This document shows positions 50,527 through 62,197 of a stretch of 64,000 nucleotides of DNA, in pieces. A program made the position numbers and the translations under genes. The notes beneath the pieces were generated by a model, which saw nothing but the letters and a program-made list of their open reading frames with translations, had not been told where the DNA came from and did not search any database. Source of the DNA: Berghia stephanieae (lineage: Eukaryota > Mollusca > Gastropoda > Nudibranchia > Aeolidiidae); the NCBI GenBank assembly GCA_034508935.3, contig CM067445.1, forward strand, positions 25,677,983 through 25,741,982, read 5' to 3'. Within the stretch, counting starts at the first letter, position 1, and every line of letters begins with the position of its first letter.

Positions 50527-50946
50527 TTATTCCTGTTGAGCGGCCTCAATCATTCCCTTGACCGATGTGATATAAACAAGAAGAAATCTAAATTTTTGTT
50601 CTAATAACCAATGCTGACCTCTCTCTGCAAGTCTACCTAAAGAATAGTCTCTGGCTGTGCTAACCGCTGTTTCTATCAATTTTATATAGTCTAAAAATTG
50701 TTTTAACTGATGCTTATTCGCAATTACCACTCTGTCTAATACAGGTAAAAAAAAATCTTCTGTAACATGATCGTAACGCCACGTTGATATTTCTAGATCT
50801 TTTTTAGTTAAATAATGGAATTTTTTTTTTTTGATGCTAGAAGTTTTAAATTCATGGTGCGATGGTAATGGTGAGGTGACACAAAATAAAATGAGATATT
50901 TAGAATGTAGTGTCCAATGAGGCGAGATAATCAAAATTACAGTCAC
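50527..50946 (-). CDS. Helical ORF on the minus strand at the right end of the Polinton, unrecognised
   Basis: 139 codons; the first third is unconvincing, but from KDLEISTWRYDHVTEDFFL onward the chain looks like a regular helical protein (KQFLDYIKLIETAVSTARDY, LLEQKFRFLLVYITSVKGMI). It faces inward from the right TIR, opposite to all other Polinton genes. Function unknown. Confidence 0.4.
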   Translation of the reverse strand: MTVILIISPHWTLHSKYLILFCVTSPLPSHHEFKTSSIKKKKFHYLTKKDLEISTWRYDHVTEDFFLPVLDRVVIANKHQLKQFLDYIKLIETAVSTARDYSLGRLAERGQHWLLEQKFRFLLVYITSVKGMIEAAQQE

Positions 50947-51194
50947 AGTTACTTAAGTTGATAGTATAGTATTTTTTTTTTTTCTATAACGTTTTCGCGA
51001 AGTCTTGTGATGAATAATTATATGACTAAATAACTCGAACTAATTATTTAGAGCAGCCGTATTCCATTTATTGAATTAGACTGTAAAATATGAAGAAGGA
51101 GGGGGGTTACACTTGGAGATGACGTGACGCGTGAACGAAGATTATTCCCCTGCCGTCTGTTTTTACGAGTATCGAGTGTGTCATAAGACAAGGA

Positions 51195-52108
51195 TAGCGA
51201 GAAAACAACGAAGTGTTTTGCTCACAACCATGTGTCGTATTCACACACCGATTCTTTATTGATCAAATTGTAAGGTGTCTATCTATCGCACGAAAATATC
51301 TCAAGTTCAAATCCGAATAGAGATGTGAGATCTATTATGAGTAATTTTGAACCTATGATTATTATTATTCTAAAATATATCAACATTGTTTAAAGTGAGT
51401 GTTATTAACTTATGTGACGTTGCATCTTCGTATCTATTCACAGACATTACATTAGGACAATGACATTAAAACATGGACTTTTTGTTATCTATTTTTTAAA
51501 TCTTATCAATATAGCTATCGCACATCTAAGACGGAAATAATTACAAAGTGGGTAAAACACACAACAATAATACAATCAACACAAGGATTAGATATATCTT
51601 ATACTATACCTAACACACTTACACTATAATAAAACAATCATAATACATATTAAAGAAATTAACAACGGTTTCTCCTGCGCATGTATGTTAAGAAATAATT
51701 ACAAAGTGTGTAAAACACACACAATAATACAATTTTAAAAATAACTACAAAGTTTGTAAAACACACGACAATAATAAAATTAACACACGTTTTACATATA
51801 TCTAATACTATAACAAACTTACACACTACTATAATAAAATGATAATACATATTTTACAATTTAATAACGGTTTCTCCTACACATGTATATTAACGACATT
51901 AATAATTACAAAGTGTGTAAAACACACAATAATACAATTAAAAATAACTGCAAAGTGTGTACAACACACAACAATAATACAATTGACACACCTATTACAC
52001 ATGTGTAATACTATAACACACTTACACACTATTGTTATAAACTGCTGATCATGCAATTTTTTATTTAACAATTTAACAACGGCTTCTCATGCTTTTTATA
52101 TTACTACT
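51195..52108 (-). repeat. Right terminal inverted repeat of the Polinton
   Basis: Inverted partner of the left arm with the same three tandem units and the tRNA-like module (51254-51322). It ends TTACTACT followed by the TACTGC duplication. Confidence 0.88.
51254..51322 (+). other. tRNA-like module in the right Polinton TIR
   Basis: A 69-base stretch with a 7 bp end-pairing stem (CTTTATT with AATAGAG, one G-T pair), an A-box-like segment and a B-box-like GTTCAAATCC. The T-arm stem does not pair, so it is not a normal tRNA. The mirror copy is at 38400-38468. Confidence 0.45.
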
Positions 52109-53492
52109 TACTGCATCCTGTGTCTCTCAATATTTTGCAATCAGTTCCATTAGCTTTGCCTTCACAAAAAAATAGCGATCCTGACTTGTGAGTTTGTGTT
52201 AAAAGTGACATACCTTTCACGCAATACACATTTATATTTTCTCCTGACATTACTCGTGTCTGATTATTTACACTGGTTTGGAGTGATGCATTTGCAGTTT
52301 CTTTTGGATATCCCACGATTTTGTAACATTTGTCTGCTGTGTGGCCTTTCATTCCACAATATTGACATTTAATTATAGGTTTGTTGGTTTTCTTATACTC
52401 AGTATTATTGTCAGTGCTATTTCTTGTTTTGTTTTGATAGGGTCGGCTATGGTCTCTATTGAACTGTTTGTTCTATGGTTTGTTACTATGATCATCTTGT
52501 TTCACTTGCGTGTTCCGAGTGATTGATCGGCTCGTTCTATTTGAGTACTGAACTTTAGGTGTACCTGGACTCTGAGCAGCGGCAGCGTAGTATGGTTCCT
52601 TCAATGTTCTGCTAAGGGGTGTCAATGGATGTGCGCTGTTAAAGTTTTCTGCGTAGATTTTTAATTTGTCCAAGTTTTCTGGCTTTCTCTCTTTAAAGAA
52701 TGCGACTAAATCTGGGTTGCAAGCTTGATAGATTCGATTCTTCAGCGTGAGATAGTAAAGGCCTGCAAAGTCGTCTTGTTTTACGTTTGCCAACTCAAGC
52801 CACCGATTTAGAAATTGAGTAATTCGGTTCACGAATGTATTAAAGTCTTCTCCACTTTCCGGTTTTGCAGTGTGAAACCTTTCCTGGTAACCATCTTCCG
52901 TTAATCTAAATCTTTTTAGTAGAGCGTCTTTAATTTTTCCATAGTCATCTGCATCTTCAGTTGTTAAGGTATAGAAAACTTTTAGCGGTTCTCCAGATAA
53001 GCAGTTAATCAAGGCTGTGGCCCATTTGCTTTCTGGCCAACGATAACCTTTAGCCTGAACTTCGAATCGGTGTAAGAAGGATTCTAGGCAGTCTGAGCGT
53101 TCATCGTATGTTGGCATGCGTGGAAGTTTCACGAAAAATTCATCACTATTATTATGTTTTCTTTCATGACCGGTTTTTGTTTTTTCAATTTCCAGCATCA
53201 TTTGGGTCCTTTTGGTTTCTTCTTCTGCTAAAGCTATTTGTCTTTTTAGTTCCCTTTCTTGGACTCTTTCTTCTCGTTCTTCTCTACGTATTCTTTCTTC
53301 ATGTTCTTTTTCTTCTCTACGAATTCTTTCTTCATTTTCTTCTCTACGAATTCTTTCTTCATTTTCTTCTCTACGAATTCTTTCTTCATGTTCTTTTTCT
53401 TCTTTTACTTTCTCTTCGCACCATGAAAATATTCTTTCCTGGGGTATTTCTAAGTCCTTTGCGAGACTTAAGTATCTTTTATATGCTTCCAT
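52104..53492 (-). CDS. Gag region with CCHC knuckle and start of protease (part of broken gypsy-class element)
   Basis: A long minus-strand gag frame begins with an arginine/glutamate coiled coil made of repeated EERIRREEN units, then a capsid-like segment (ESFLHRFEVQAKGYRWPE, LYYLTLKNRIYQACNPDL). Farther on come the knuckle CQYCGMKGHTADKC and the aspartic protease signature RDTGCS, next to the point where the Polinton is inserted. The family is inferred from the knuckle, the DTG and the downstream integrase. Confidence 0.75.
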
Positions 53493-54087
53493 GTTGCAAT
53501 AAATTAGTTACGATATTTTATATATATTATATTGACAGGATACTGTTACTGACTGTTTTATTTATTTACACTTACTGGAATGAACTGTTCTATTTTTAGA
53601 AATCTCTCTCTCTCTCTCTCTTATTTCAACTTATTATGTATGTTGAATTTGATGCCTTTTATCGTTATATCTTATAAAGCAATGTGTCAATACAATGCGG
53701 AGTTATGACTTGAGTCCATAACAATGTGTCAATCGCGTGTACTCTAAACTATGTTACTACGAAAAATGTATCACCAATGTGTGTGACTCGTCGTTAGTTT
53801 GTGTACAATTATTCGCAATGACGCTAATATACTAGAGTGTGATAACAATAATAGGATGCCAAAATAATCCCAAGTTATCTATCACTAAATATAACACGAC
53901 GGCTAGTAGACTCCTTTTATTATTATTTAGTTTTTAAAGACTCACTTTTCAGAACATAATATATAAGTGGTTTTCGGTAACAGTAATATGCCAAAAATGC
54001 ATTTAAAACAAATCACTATGCAAAACAAATCACGATGTCTATAGTTACTATGTGATGCCCAACTCATGTAAAAGAGAATAATGAAGG

Positions 54088-54135
54088 CAGTGGCGGTTCT
54101 AGCCTATTTACAGTGGTGGGGCAAAGATGATTCGG

Positions 54136-54222
<87 letters not shown>

Positions 54223-55174
54223 TTTAATTGTTTTTTTTAAATTTATTTATTTATTTATTTTTTAATTTATCTTTTTATTTTTTTTTAAAGTTATTTATTT
54301 ATTTATTTATTTTTTTATTAATTTTTTTAAATTATTATTTTTTTTCACCTTTAAAAAATAATATTTCAACCACAAATAATCACATTTACAATGAAATGAC
54401 AATACCAGTAGATTTTAATTATTCCAAACGTAATCAAAAATGAATCACGAAAGAGAATACAACTAAAAAATAAAGCGACGAGACATAATGCGACAACACC
54501 TTGACAATACAAGTCCATTTTGTTCACTCGAAAAATTAAAGATTTGCTTTAATCCCTCAACGGCGAGATAAATATTTCTGTTACATTACTGGTTTTCAGT
54601 AGTATGTAGTAACCTTAAAGTTTTAATCGAGAAGCAACAACAGCGATATGACTCGAGTTTCATTCAGAACTCAAATTGCATTTCACTGCTGTCTTGATGA
54701 TTAGAATGATTGTGCCGGTGGTGGTAGTGGTTGGAATAGTGGTAGCGGTGGTGTTGGTGGTGGAGGAGGATGTAATTATGGTAGTGGTTTTGGTGATGCT
54801 GTTGGTTATAGTTGGTTATAGTTGTGGAGACGATGACGGAAATTTTATGATGATGTTGATATTGTTTTTATTGCTATTGTAGTACTTGTTGTTAATATTG
54901 TTGTTGTTGTTGCTGTTAATGATGAAGATGATGATTATGATGATGATGATGATGATAATGATGATTATGATGACAACGACGATGTCGTCGACAATGATGG
55001 TTACCATACGATATTACAAAGTTTATTCAATCTTAGGCTTTCGACAATAAATCATACAATTTGATGACCACATACAGGAAAGTGGAAAAAAATGGTAAAT
55101 GGAACCAAACAATAAACTGATACCATTAATAACCACACAAAAAATACAACAATAGTAATACCACCAATACGTAC

Positions 55175-55242
<68 letters not shown>

Positions 55243-56743
55243 TAATAATAATAATAATAATAACAATAATAATATTACCATCATCATTACTACCACCACC
55301 ATCATTACTACTACCACCACCGCTACCACTATCACTACCACCATCACCATCATTATTACGTTTCCAATCATTTTTTCTCGTTTTTAAAAATTTGATATCT
55401 ATCAAAACAGACGAAATTCCGGTCATTTTTTTAAAGGGTAGTTAAAATATCTACGATCTTATTAGCCCTGAAAACTACGATTTTTATTTTCCTATTTCAA
55501 GTAGGCAGGTCTGCTATGACAAGTATCAGTATCAGTTCCATGGTCAAAATAAGACAAACAAAAACAAAGTTTATTTAATCTTAGGCTTTCGCCAATACTT
55601 CATACAATACAATTAAGACAAAATAATGTTACCAATTTCTCCTCATGCATTCGTTAGACTATAACAATAACGACCGTGTTATCTTTACTCCTTACCCAAC
55701 CAACCCGAGCTTCCCGCCTCTTCATCGCGAACTATCTTCTTATGTATATATTAGCTTCAGGACGGGCAAGTACGGAATCTGCCCACCCTTCCGTATTTCC
55801 TCTATAACTTAGTTAGAATTCAACTCTCTCCTTTCTCAGAAGAGTATTTCTCGTATACTAATTCAATTGTTGAGAAACCAATATGGTGGTTGTATTTTAT
55901 ATATTTATTTAGTCGTGACTTTTGAATAAAAGTGTTTTGTTTTATTAGACGGAATACAATAGAATATACATTGTTTTGCAAAATTTTATTTGTCTGGCAA
56001 TAAAAATACAGCGGTAATTTCTTTAAGAATTTAAAAAAAAAAGAACTAACAAATTAATTTGTTAAAAAAACAAAACAAAAAAAACCCCAAAACAACAACA
56101 ACAACAACAACAAAAAACAAATAAGAAAACAATTTAAATAAATGAGTTTTGAGAAGCACTAAAGAAAACGAGAAAAAAAGAAAAGTTTAAATGGATAAAC
56201 AAATATATAAAAACAACACAAATTAATACTAAATTGATATAAAATTAGTAAATTAATAAATTAAATTCAATACTGGAACATTCCCAAAGTCATTACATCA
56301 ATGGTACCAGCACAAGTAAGGCAATAAATAAGAAAAAGTTCGTTTGCCAAAATCTCTATTTAGTTTTCACTGGTTAATAAGGTGGGCTCATTTGAATTAG
56401 CCCGACCTAGTACTGGAGAGGCCAGACAGCAAAAATCGGAGTTAGTTCACCGTCAGGCGACGTGACGATGAGATGACGATGTGGGCGGAGTGGAGTGGTT
56501 GGGGGGGGGGGGGGGGGTGATAAAAAAGGCGTATCCTGGTTTATGCATTACGGGATGCATGGTGATTCTCAATCTATCAAAAATACACAAAAATTGATTT
56601 CAGTACGAAGTATAAAGTTTAAGTATTAACTTTTGAAATTATCTAATTTAAATTTGATTATTTCAGACCTGGTAATACAGCATATAACTTGAAACAACAG
56701 GCTGGTATTTGCCCACCCTGCCCATTATTACCAGCCGTCCCTG
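54088..56743. mobile_element. Non-autonomous hAT element, copy 2, in the leader of the LTR element
   Basis: Same family and orientation as 33530-35642, about 3% different in the parts I compared, same CAG...CTG ends. 2656 bp: it is longer because of an extra AAT-rich block at about 55047-55563 flanked by a roughly 40 bp direct repeat (aagtttatt...ggctttcg). No clear 8 bp duplication is visible. Confidence 0.8.
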
Positions 56744-57019
56744 AATATATTTACCAACTCAGTTCGTGGCTGGGACCTCTCTCTTGTTCAATGGTTGTTC
56801 AACAATTGTAATTAGGCATTGAAGAGTGTTTAACAGTGATGTCTGAAATACAAAACAATAAAATATCGTAAGATTTACAATAGTTACAAAATGTGTTCAC
56901 AACACTGAGTGATTGGATGATAGGTGAATGAATCCTTATGGACTGTAAACATATTGAAAACAATTCATGAATGAGGCAAACAACAAAATAAAATGAGTGA
57001 TGTAATAACAAAGTTGACA

Positions 57020-57250
57020 AGGAATGAATGAATGAATGAAAAACTGAGTGAATAGATGAATGAATGAATGGATAATGTATGAATGAAAGAATGAAGGGAG
57101 GAATAAATGTATGAATGATTGGATAAATGAGTGAATAAACGAATGAATGGATGAATGAATGAATGAATAAATAAATGAATGAACAATGAATGAATGAATA
57201 ATTTATAAATGAATAAATGAATGAAGGAATGAATCAATAAAATGCTATTC
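57020..57250 (+). repeat. GAAT-type tetranucleotide microsatellite in the LTR-element leader
   Basis: Irregular (TGAA)n with ATGG/ATAA variants over about 230 bp, between the 5' LTR and hAT copy 2. Confidence 0.8.
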
Positions 57251-57446
57251 AATTTGAATGAAAGAATGAATGGATAAATTGCTATTCCATTTAAATGAAG
57301 AAATGAAAAAGAGAAAAAAAATTAATCCTGTAAATAGGGAGTTCAATTAAAATATGATCAAGTGGGGCAATTAAGAGTTTTACAATTTAAACTTTAAAGT
57401 TAGATGAAATAGATATATGTAACTAAATAAATTCAATTCTTTATAT

Positions 57447-57458
57447 GTGTCCCCTCCA
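57447..57458 (-). promoter_or_regulatory. Candidate primer-binding site of the LTR element
   Basis: On the minus strand TGGAGGGGACAC starts three bases inside the 5' LTR. TGG at this place is the usual complement of a tRNA CCA end. I cannot name the tRNA. Confidence 0.5.
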
Positions 57459-57461
57459 AAA

Positions 57462-58211
57462 TGTCATGGTCTCAAGTGAGTAAAGAGCTACTCGACTATG
57501 CATAAAGATATATGTAGAATGAGGCCCCAGAATTTACTAGTTACTATAAATGAAAAACAATTAACGATTTGTTTACAATGAAATAAAAATAATGATGGAA
57601 TTTAATTAAAAGAGATAAACAGTGATCGTGGCAGTTACAAATAGAGATATAAATATTTTACGTAACTTATGATAATATGTCAGGTTCATAAGTTTACGTT
57701 TCCAGGCAGTTGATGGGCTTGGATGATCTATTCCTCTGATAACAGGATCGGACTCGTAAAATTCCACTTCCAGGCAATTGGTAAGAAGTTATTGTGTAGT
57801 CCTTTGACAGCGGGCTTGGGTTTGATCCTTGAAGATTATACAATCAAAGTTAAAAGCTCCGGCGTCTTAATGGTGTAGATATAATATCTACAAAGTCCCA
57901 AAAGATAAAAATCTTCCAGTATATATATAGGAATAGAGCGACTGGCCGTCCGGCATAGATTGTGGAGAGAAAGTGAGTGTAGAGTGTTAGACCTATCAGC
58001 TTTTATAATAAATGGCTACGTGACAGAATGTAGAACGAAAAGTATTCACTAATTAGAAATTAATTCGAGGGAAGGCTATAAAAGGAAAGACGATCTAATA
58101 AAGAAGGTAAAGTTTATCTAAGCCTACCGAAATATAACTGGAGTGAGATGAATTCAGTTCTTAATAAAATAAAATTTAATAAGATAATTGTGAACAACCT
58201 TTACTGTGACA
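57462..58211 (-). repeat. 5' LTR of the gypsy-class element
   Basis: 750 bp, TG...CA ends, one substitution and one single-base indel relative to the other LTR. It abuts the GTTAT duplication at 58212-58216. Confidence 0.92.
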
Positions 58212-59100
58212 GTTATGAACTATTTGGTTTGAATATATTATGATTTTTAAACATTTGAGTGTATTCCTCTTAGTGTGATCCAGTGCTTGTGTCTGGATGA
58301 GACTTTTAAGTGATCTCAAACTAAGAACACTGATAGTTTGCTCTTGGAATCTACATATGTTCCCTACTTGAACCTGTCCACTTTCTTGTGTGCTTTCAAT
58401 TGTATATCTAAAATTTGTTATACTATCCCATTTTTCTTCCTTTTTACTGGTACTGAAATGACCTAAATGTGTCGCCTGCGCCGTAAACCCTTAAAAACAA
58501 AAACATAAGATATTTTCTCTGTGGCAAGGGTAGTGGGAGAGGGGCGGCTCTTATTCTTATGCGTTGGGTGGTCTTTTGGCCGCCCATGGTGGGCGGGAGG
58601 TCACTCTTGCTATGTCTTCTATCACCATTATATCCTCTTTTCCAGGTTGCTTCCTGTCTTTGTCTTGGAAAGAGATTACAAGTGAACTTTGATTTTGTCC
58701 TGGCCATAGCCGGAGTCCTTGGCTGAAAGTTAGAGAGCTAGAGAAACAGTCAAATATTAGTTTTGGATGATGATTTTGTTTTCCCTTATAAATCATCTCT
58801 CTTTAGTGTACTATTGTATTTTTTGTTTTATACACTTTGTGAGCATTTGATTGTATTCCTCATGGTGGAATCTTGTGCTTGTGTCTTGATGAGACTTTTA
58901 GGTGCTCTCAGACTACGTGCACTGATAATAAACTCCATGGGTCTATTTCTGTTTCTAATTTGTACCAGTCATCTTTGCATTACTTTCCCTTGTATGCTTT
59001 TAATTGTAAATCTTTTTTTTTTTTGGCTATCCCACTTTCTTATTACTGACATGACTTAAATGAGTCACAAGCGCTGTAAACCCTAAACAATAAAAAACAA
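58212..59100 (+). repeat. Continuation of the 0.5 kb repeat cluster beyond the LTR element
   Basis: 58212-58500 is the second half of the unit whose first half is 31678-31887. A further unit runs about 58560-59090 (GGTGGGCGGGAGGTCAC, then GATGAGACTTTTAGGTGC, then the GCGCTGTAAACCC end). Confidence 0.75.
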
Positions 59101-59141
59101 GCCCCTTGGCTTGTTATGTTTCGGTGGGATCTAAAACAAAA

Positions 59142-59945
59142 TAAAGAGCTTTTATATAGCGCAAAATCCAATTAACGCCATTTAAACCCTTAAAAACAAA
59201 AAACATAAGATGATTTTCTCTGTGGAAGGGTAGTGGGAGAGGGGCGGCTCTTATTACAAGGGGTCCCTGACCAACAGCAACAAATAATACGTAGAACGAT
59301 ACATGACGCCTATTAGGCGATATTACAATTTTTTCAGACGGATACAACGCTGTTAACGGTCAGGTACTCATTTTACACATGAGTACGGTGAGCGAATGTG
59401 AGTAAATAGCCTTTTCCAAGGACTCAACTATGCGTCGAGCAAGGCTCGAACCCAGGACCTTCCGATCCGAAAGCGAGTGTCATTGTCCTGAACGATAGGG
59501 AAAATAAAGGAAAAATGTAAGAAAAAGTCTCCTCCGAAGTGGGCGTTCTCCATATATGTAAAGGACATACATGGGTGGTTTAAATGCTCTACAAGCACAT
59601 TGGGAATCGTCCCGGTAAAATCATACTTATACCAATTAATGGGGGTTCGGATCTGAAGAGATCAACGAAATTGAAAAAGTGTTATTATCTGAAAAAGTCA
59701 AGTCGTAGAGAAAGAATGGAGAGTGTCGCGAGCTTTTATAAGATAGAAACGACGTCACGTTTACGCGGGAGACAGTGAACGAACATAACATGAAGATTAC
59801 TCACAACAGCTCGATCGAAACATGACAGTCATATCATAACAAAACACTCACAACAACATAAACCTATTACAATAATCAATGACATAAAATCTTCCCCACA
59901 TCATACCACTAGACCACATAACCGCACAAGGTTAAGGTAGTCTCA
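59142..59945 (-). repeat. SINE copy (family A) split by a solo LTR
   Basis: Tail AGCTTTTATATAGCGC at 59146, core ACTCATTTTACACATGAGTA at about 59367, B-box side CTCGAACCCAGGACC at about 59446; the head CATACCACTAGACCACATA resumes at 59903, after the 416 bp solo LTR. A 70 bp block (59187-59256) also copies 58489-58554. Confidence 0.7.
59485..59900. mobile_element. Solo LTR (416 bp) nested in a SINE
   Basis: TGTCCTGAACG...TTCCCCACA (TG...CA ends), flanked by TCAT on both sides (59481-59484, 59901-59904), splits a minus-strand SINE between its B-box part and its A-box head. A TATA-like tttataag sits near 59736. The family is unknown; the sequence is unrelated to the 31888/57462 LTRs. A remnant left by LTR-LTR recombination is the usual explanation. 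Confidence 0.6.
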
Positions 59946-60597
59946 GTATAAACATAGGATAGATCTCTCCTGGATCTTCTTTTCTTTATTTGAACTATGA
60001 ATTTTGCTTGACTTGCTTTTTTTCTTGAGTGCTGTTTTAAGCATACCAAAAAACTTGTCTAAAATGTTTTTGACTATCCCAACGACGTTTTTATTGGCGC
60101 TAATGTGAACGTGCCATACCTCCCAATTATTAAATCCGACTTTTGTCACTCAAAATTGCAAGTATACAAATTTGCAGGCCTCGTACAAAGGCTGGTAAAT
60201 TGGATTGTTTGGGCATTTCGAAAATTGTGAGTACTTTTCATGATGTGAGTCATATGAACACAATTAGATCATACCTAAAATAAATGAACTCATATTGCGT
60301 GCATAACCACACCACTTGACCTAACCTCATTGTAAAAACAGTCATTTCAGTACACAATAAACCAATAAAATTGTGACCAATCAAAACACGGGATTTGTGA
60401 CCCACCCTCAAGCCCGCCCAAGAAAACAGCTTAGGGCGTGTACAAACGTTGTTTACCTAAGTCATAGAAATAACTTTAATTTTCGTGACATACGAATACG
60501 ATACTGATAATGCCTTTTGTCACAGCCTTTTCTTTCTTCCGCGATCCACACCTAAATATACTTTGTGACCCCCCCCCCCCCTCCCCTTCTCTCTCCT

Positions 60598-60653
<56 letters not shown>

Positions 60654-60687
60654 AGCTTAGTTCTGCCTTTTACTTCTGAACACGTGT

Positions 60688-60845
60688 GTATGAAAGGCGC
60701 CAGACAAAGCAAAAAAGAAAAATACAAGAAAAAAATCAGTCTACATCGACTGGGGATCGTACCACAGAGGCTCCCGATAATTGGGAGAATTTTGATACCT
60801 GTATTCTTCACAAGGGTATGCGTTTTACGTTGTTACCCCTTGCTG
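60688..60845 (-). repeat. tRNA-headed repeat (family D), shorter copy
   Basis: Shares CTACATCGACTGGGGATCG and GAGGCTCCCGAT with the copy at 61018-61230 but lacks the middle of the tRNA-like head. A (CT)n tract precedes and (CA)n follows. Confidence 0.5.
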
Positions 60846-61017
60846 TGAACGCTTGCATCAAACAACACACACACACACACAAAACACACACACACACACA
60901 CACATTGAATACGAGAGGACGAGGACGAAGATATTTGAGTTGCTTCATTTTTATTTTTGAAAATATCAACTTAAGAAACTAGGGAGCAGGCACCGGTGTA
61001 AGATAAAGATCTGAACA

Positions 61018-61230
61018 ATGTGTATGGAAGGTGTCAGACAAAACAAGAAGAAAAAAAACCATCCCATAAAACCAATCTACATCGACTGGGGATCGAACCT
61101 TAGAACGTGATAACCGGTCAGACGTGTTATCATTATACCACGGAGGCTCCCGATTGTTTGGACAAATTTAATATCTATATTCCTCACAGGGCTCGGGGCA
61201 TGCGTTTTACTTCATATACACCCCAGTGGT
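61018..61230 (-). repeat. tRNA-headed repeat (family D), fuller copy
   Basis: Minus strand: CCGTGGTATAATGATAACAC (A box) and AAGGTTCGATCCCCAG (B box). It may be a tRNA pseudogene or SINE head; the flanks are shared with the copy 330 bp upstream. Confidence 0.55.
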
Positions 61231-62101
61231 GGAGTCATGGCTCACTGAGAAAGAGCTGATGGTGTCTTGTGGAATTGGTGTGTGTTTACGAATTCATTAC
61301 ACATGACTTATTGGATAAACATTTCCAATGGAGGCACTGACATTTTTTTAGACCTTAGGGGCATGGATGTGGACAGATGCAGTATCAGAGCATTCCTCGA
61401 AAGTACGAATCGCCGTCGAGTTTGACTACTCATGGTAAAAAAAAAAGACAACAGATTAATCAAGAAAATGAGGTTTTTAGATATTAATAGTTTTTGTATC
61501 AGATATAAGTGATGGGGCCAAAAATAACAAGTCAATTAAAAGTATTCGTTTAAGTCACCTAGACGTCTAGTGTTGACTTTAGACTTTGACTAACAAAATA
61601 ACTGTGGCCCTAAAATTTTCGCCCTAAGCAATATTAGGAACAACGTGATTTAGTTCCATCATGACTTGAGATAATTGAGCAAAACTCACAACAATGTGTA
61701 GATATTTGATTTTTTTTTTTCATTTTTAAATTGTAATATTATAAGACTAAATGATAAATGTCAACACTGGGAAACCTCGAGACCGCGTGTTGTATTACTA
61801 TTTTTAACCACCATAACAATGAGGAACCCTATGTCAAAGGTCAAACCAGCTAGTTCATTTTTTTCTTTGCAGTGAAGTTGTGATAAATGCTTCTCTATGT
61901 TCAGTTTATTCATTTTCATGTAACGTAGATTTATATTATATTAATTTTATTAACTTTTTAAACTTATAGGCGCTTTATTGATTGGCAAAATTTTCTTCTC
62001 ATGGAAAAGTCAGCTGGAAAACACTACGTTACGGACCCGTTGAATGAACTATTCTGAGGAATCCCCTTCCGGAAAACAAATAATTTCGTTGTCAGTCAAC
62101 G
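61231..62101. other. Upstream region of the ubinuclein gene
   Basis: AT-rich with no coding exon found. The last 150 bases hold the reversed CCAAT near 61980 and lead into the AAAATGGCGGC element. Confidence 0.45.
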
Positions 62102-62154
62102 CAAAATGGCGGCAGATTCAGCTCATGGGCAGTCAGTATGTTGTGATATATTAT
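62102..62154 (+). promoter_or_regulatory. AAAATGGCGGC element with short upstream ORF in the ubinuclein leader
   Basis: AAAATGGCGGC matches both a perfect start context and the YY1 promoter consensus. The ATG at 62105 opens a 16-codon frame ending at TAG before the main ATG at 62198. Ten codons in, GTATGT could act as a splice donor. A reversed CCAAT (ATTGG) sits near 61980. I read 61950-62197 as promoter plus 5' UTR. Confidence 0.45.
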
Positions 62155-62197
62155 AGTTGAATGTTTATTCTGAGGGATATATATCGACCGAGTCAAA

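Larger units (their letters stand above)
37616..52108 (+). mobile_element. Polinton/Maverick, 14.5 kb, inserted in the gypsy-class element; broken fossil
   Basis: Terminal inverted repeats of about 0.9 kb start AGTAGTAATA, and the 6 bp duplication TACTGC lies on both sides (37610-37615, 52109-52114), the classic Polinton signature. Parts in order on the plus strand: PolB, FtsK/HerA-type packaging ATPase, a small basic protein, a conserved Polinton protein, integrase with chromodomain, penton-like minor capsid, pVI-like protein, double-jelly-roll major capsid, adenain-like protease, a PC4-like protein and a membrane protein. The right end is microsatellite-rich with one minus-strand frame. It is broken, with roughly half a dozen breaks. 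The two inverted arms differ at about ten places by eye over 0.9 kb, so it is fairly recent. Confidence 0.93.

Noticed and set aside
52104-52352. Polinton origin for the knuckle/protease frame
   Set aside because: It lies outside the right TIR and TACTGC duplication and belongs to the gypsy-class element.
53108-53599. Plus-strand ORF with Leu/Phe repeats
   Set aside because: It is the antisense of the gag coiled-coil repeats.
57462-59900. The 59.5 kb solo LTR as a third copy of the gypsy LTR
   Set aside because: No sequence similarity, different length (416 versus 750) and a different target duplication.
60510-60848. Ser/Leu-rich ORFs at 60.5-60.8 kb
   Set aside because: They run through the (CT)n tract and the tRNA-like repeat.
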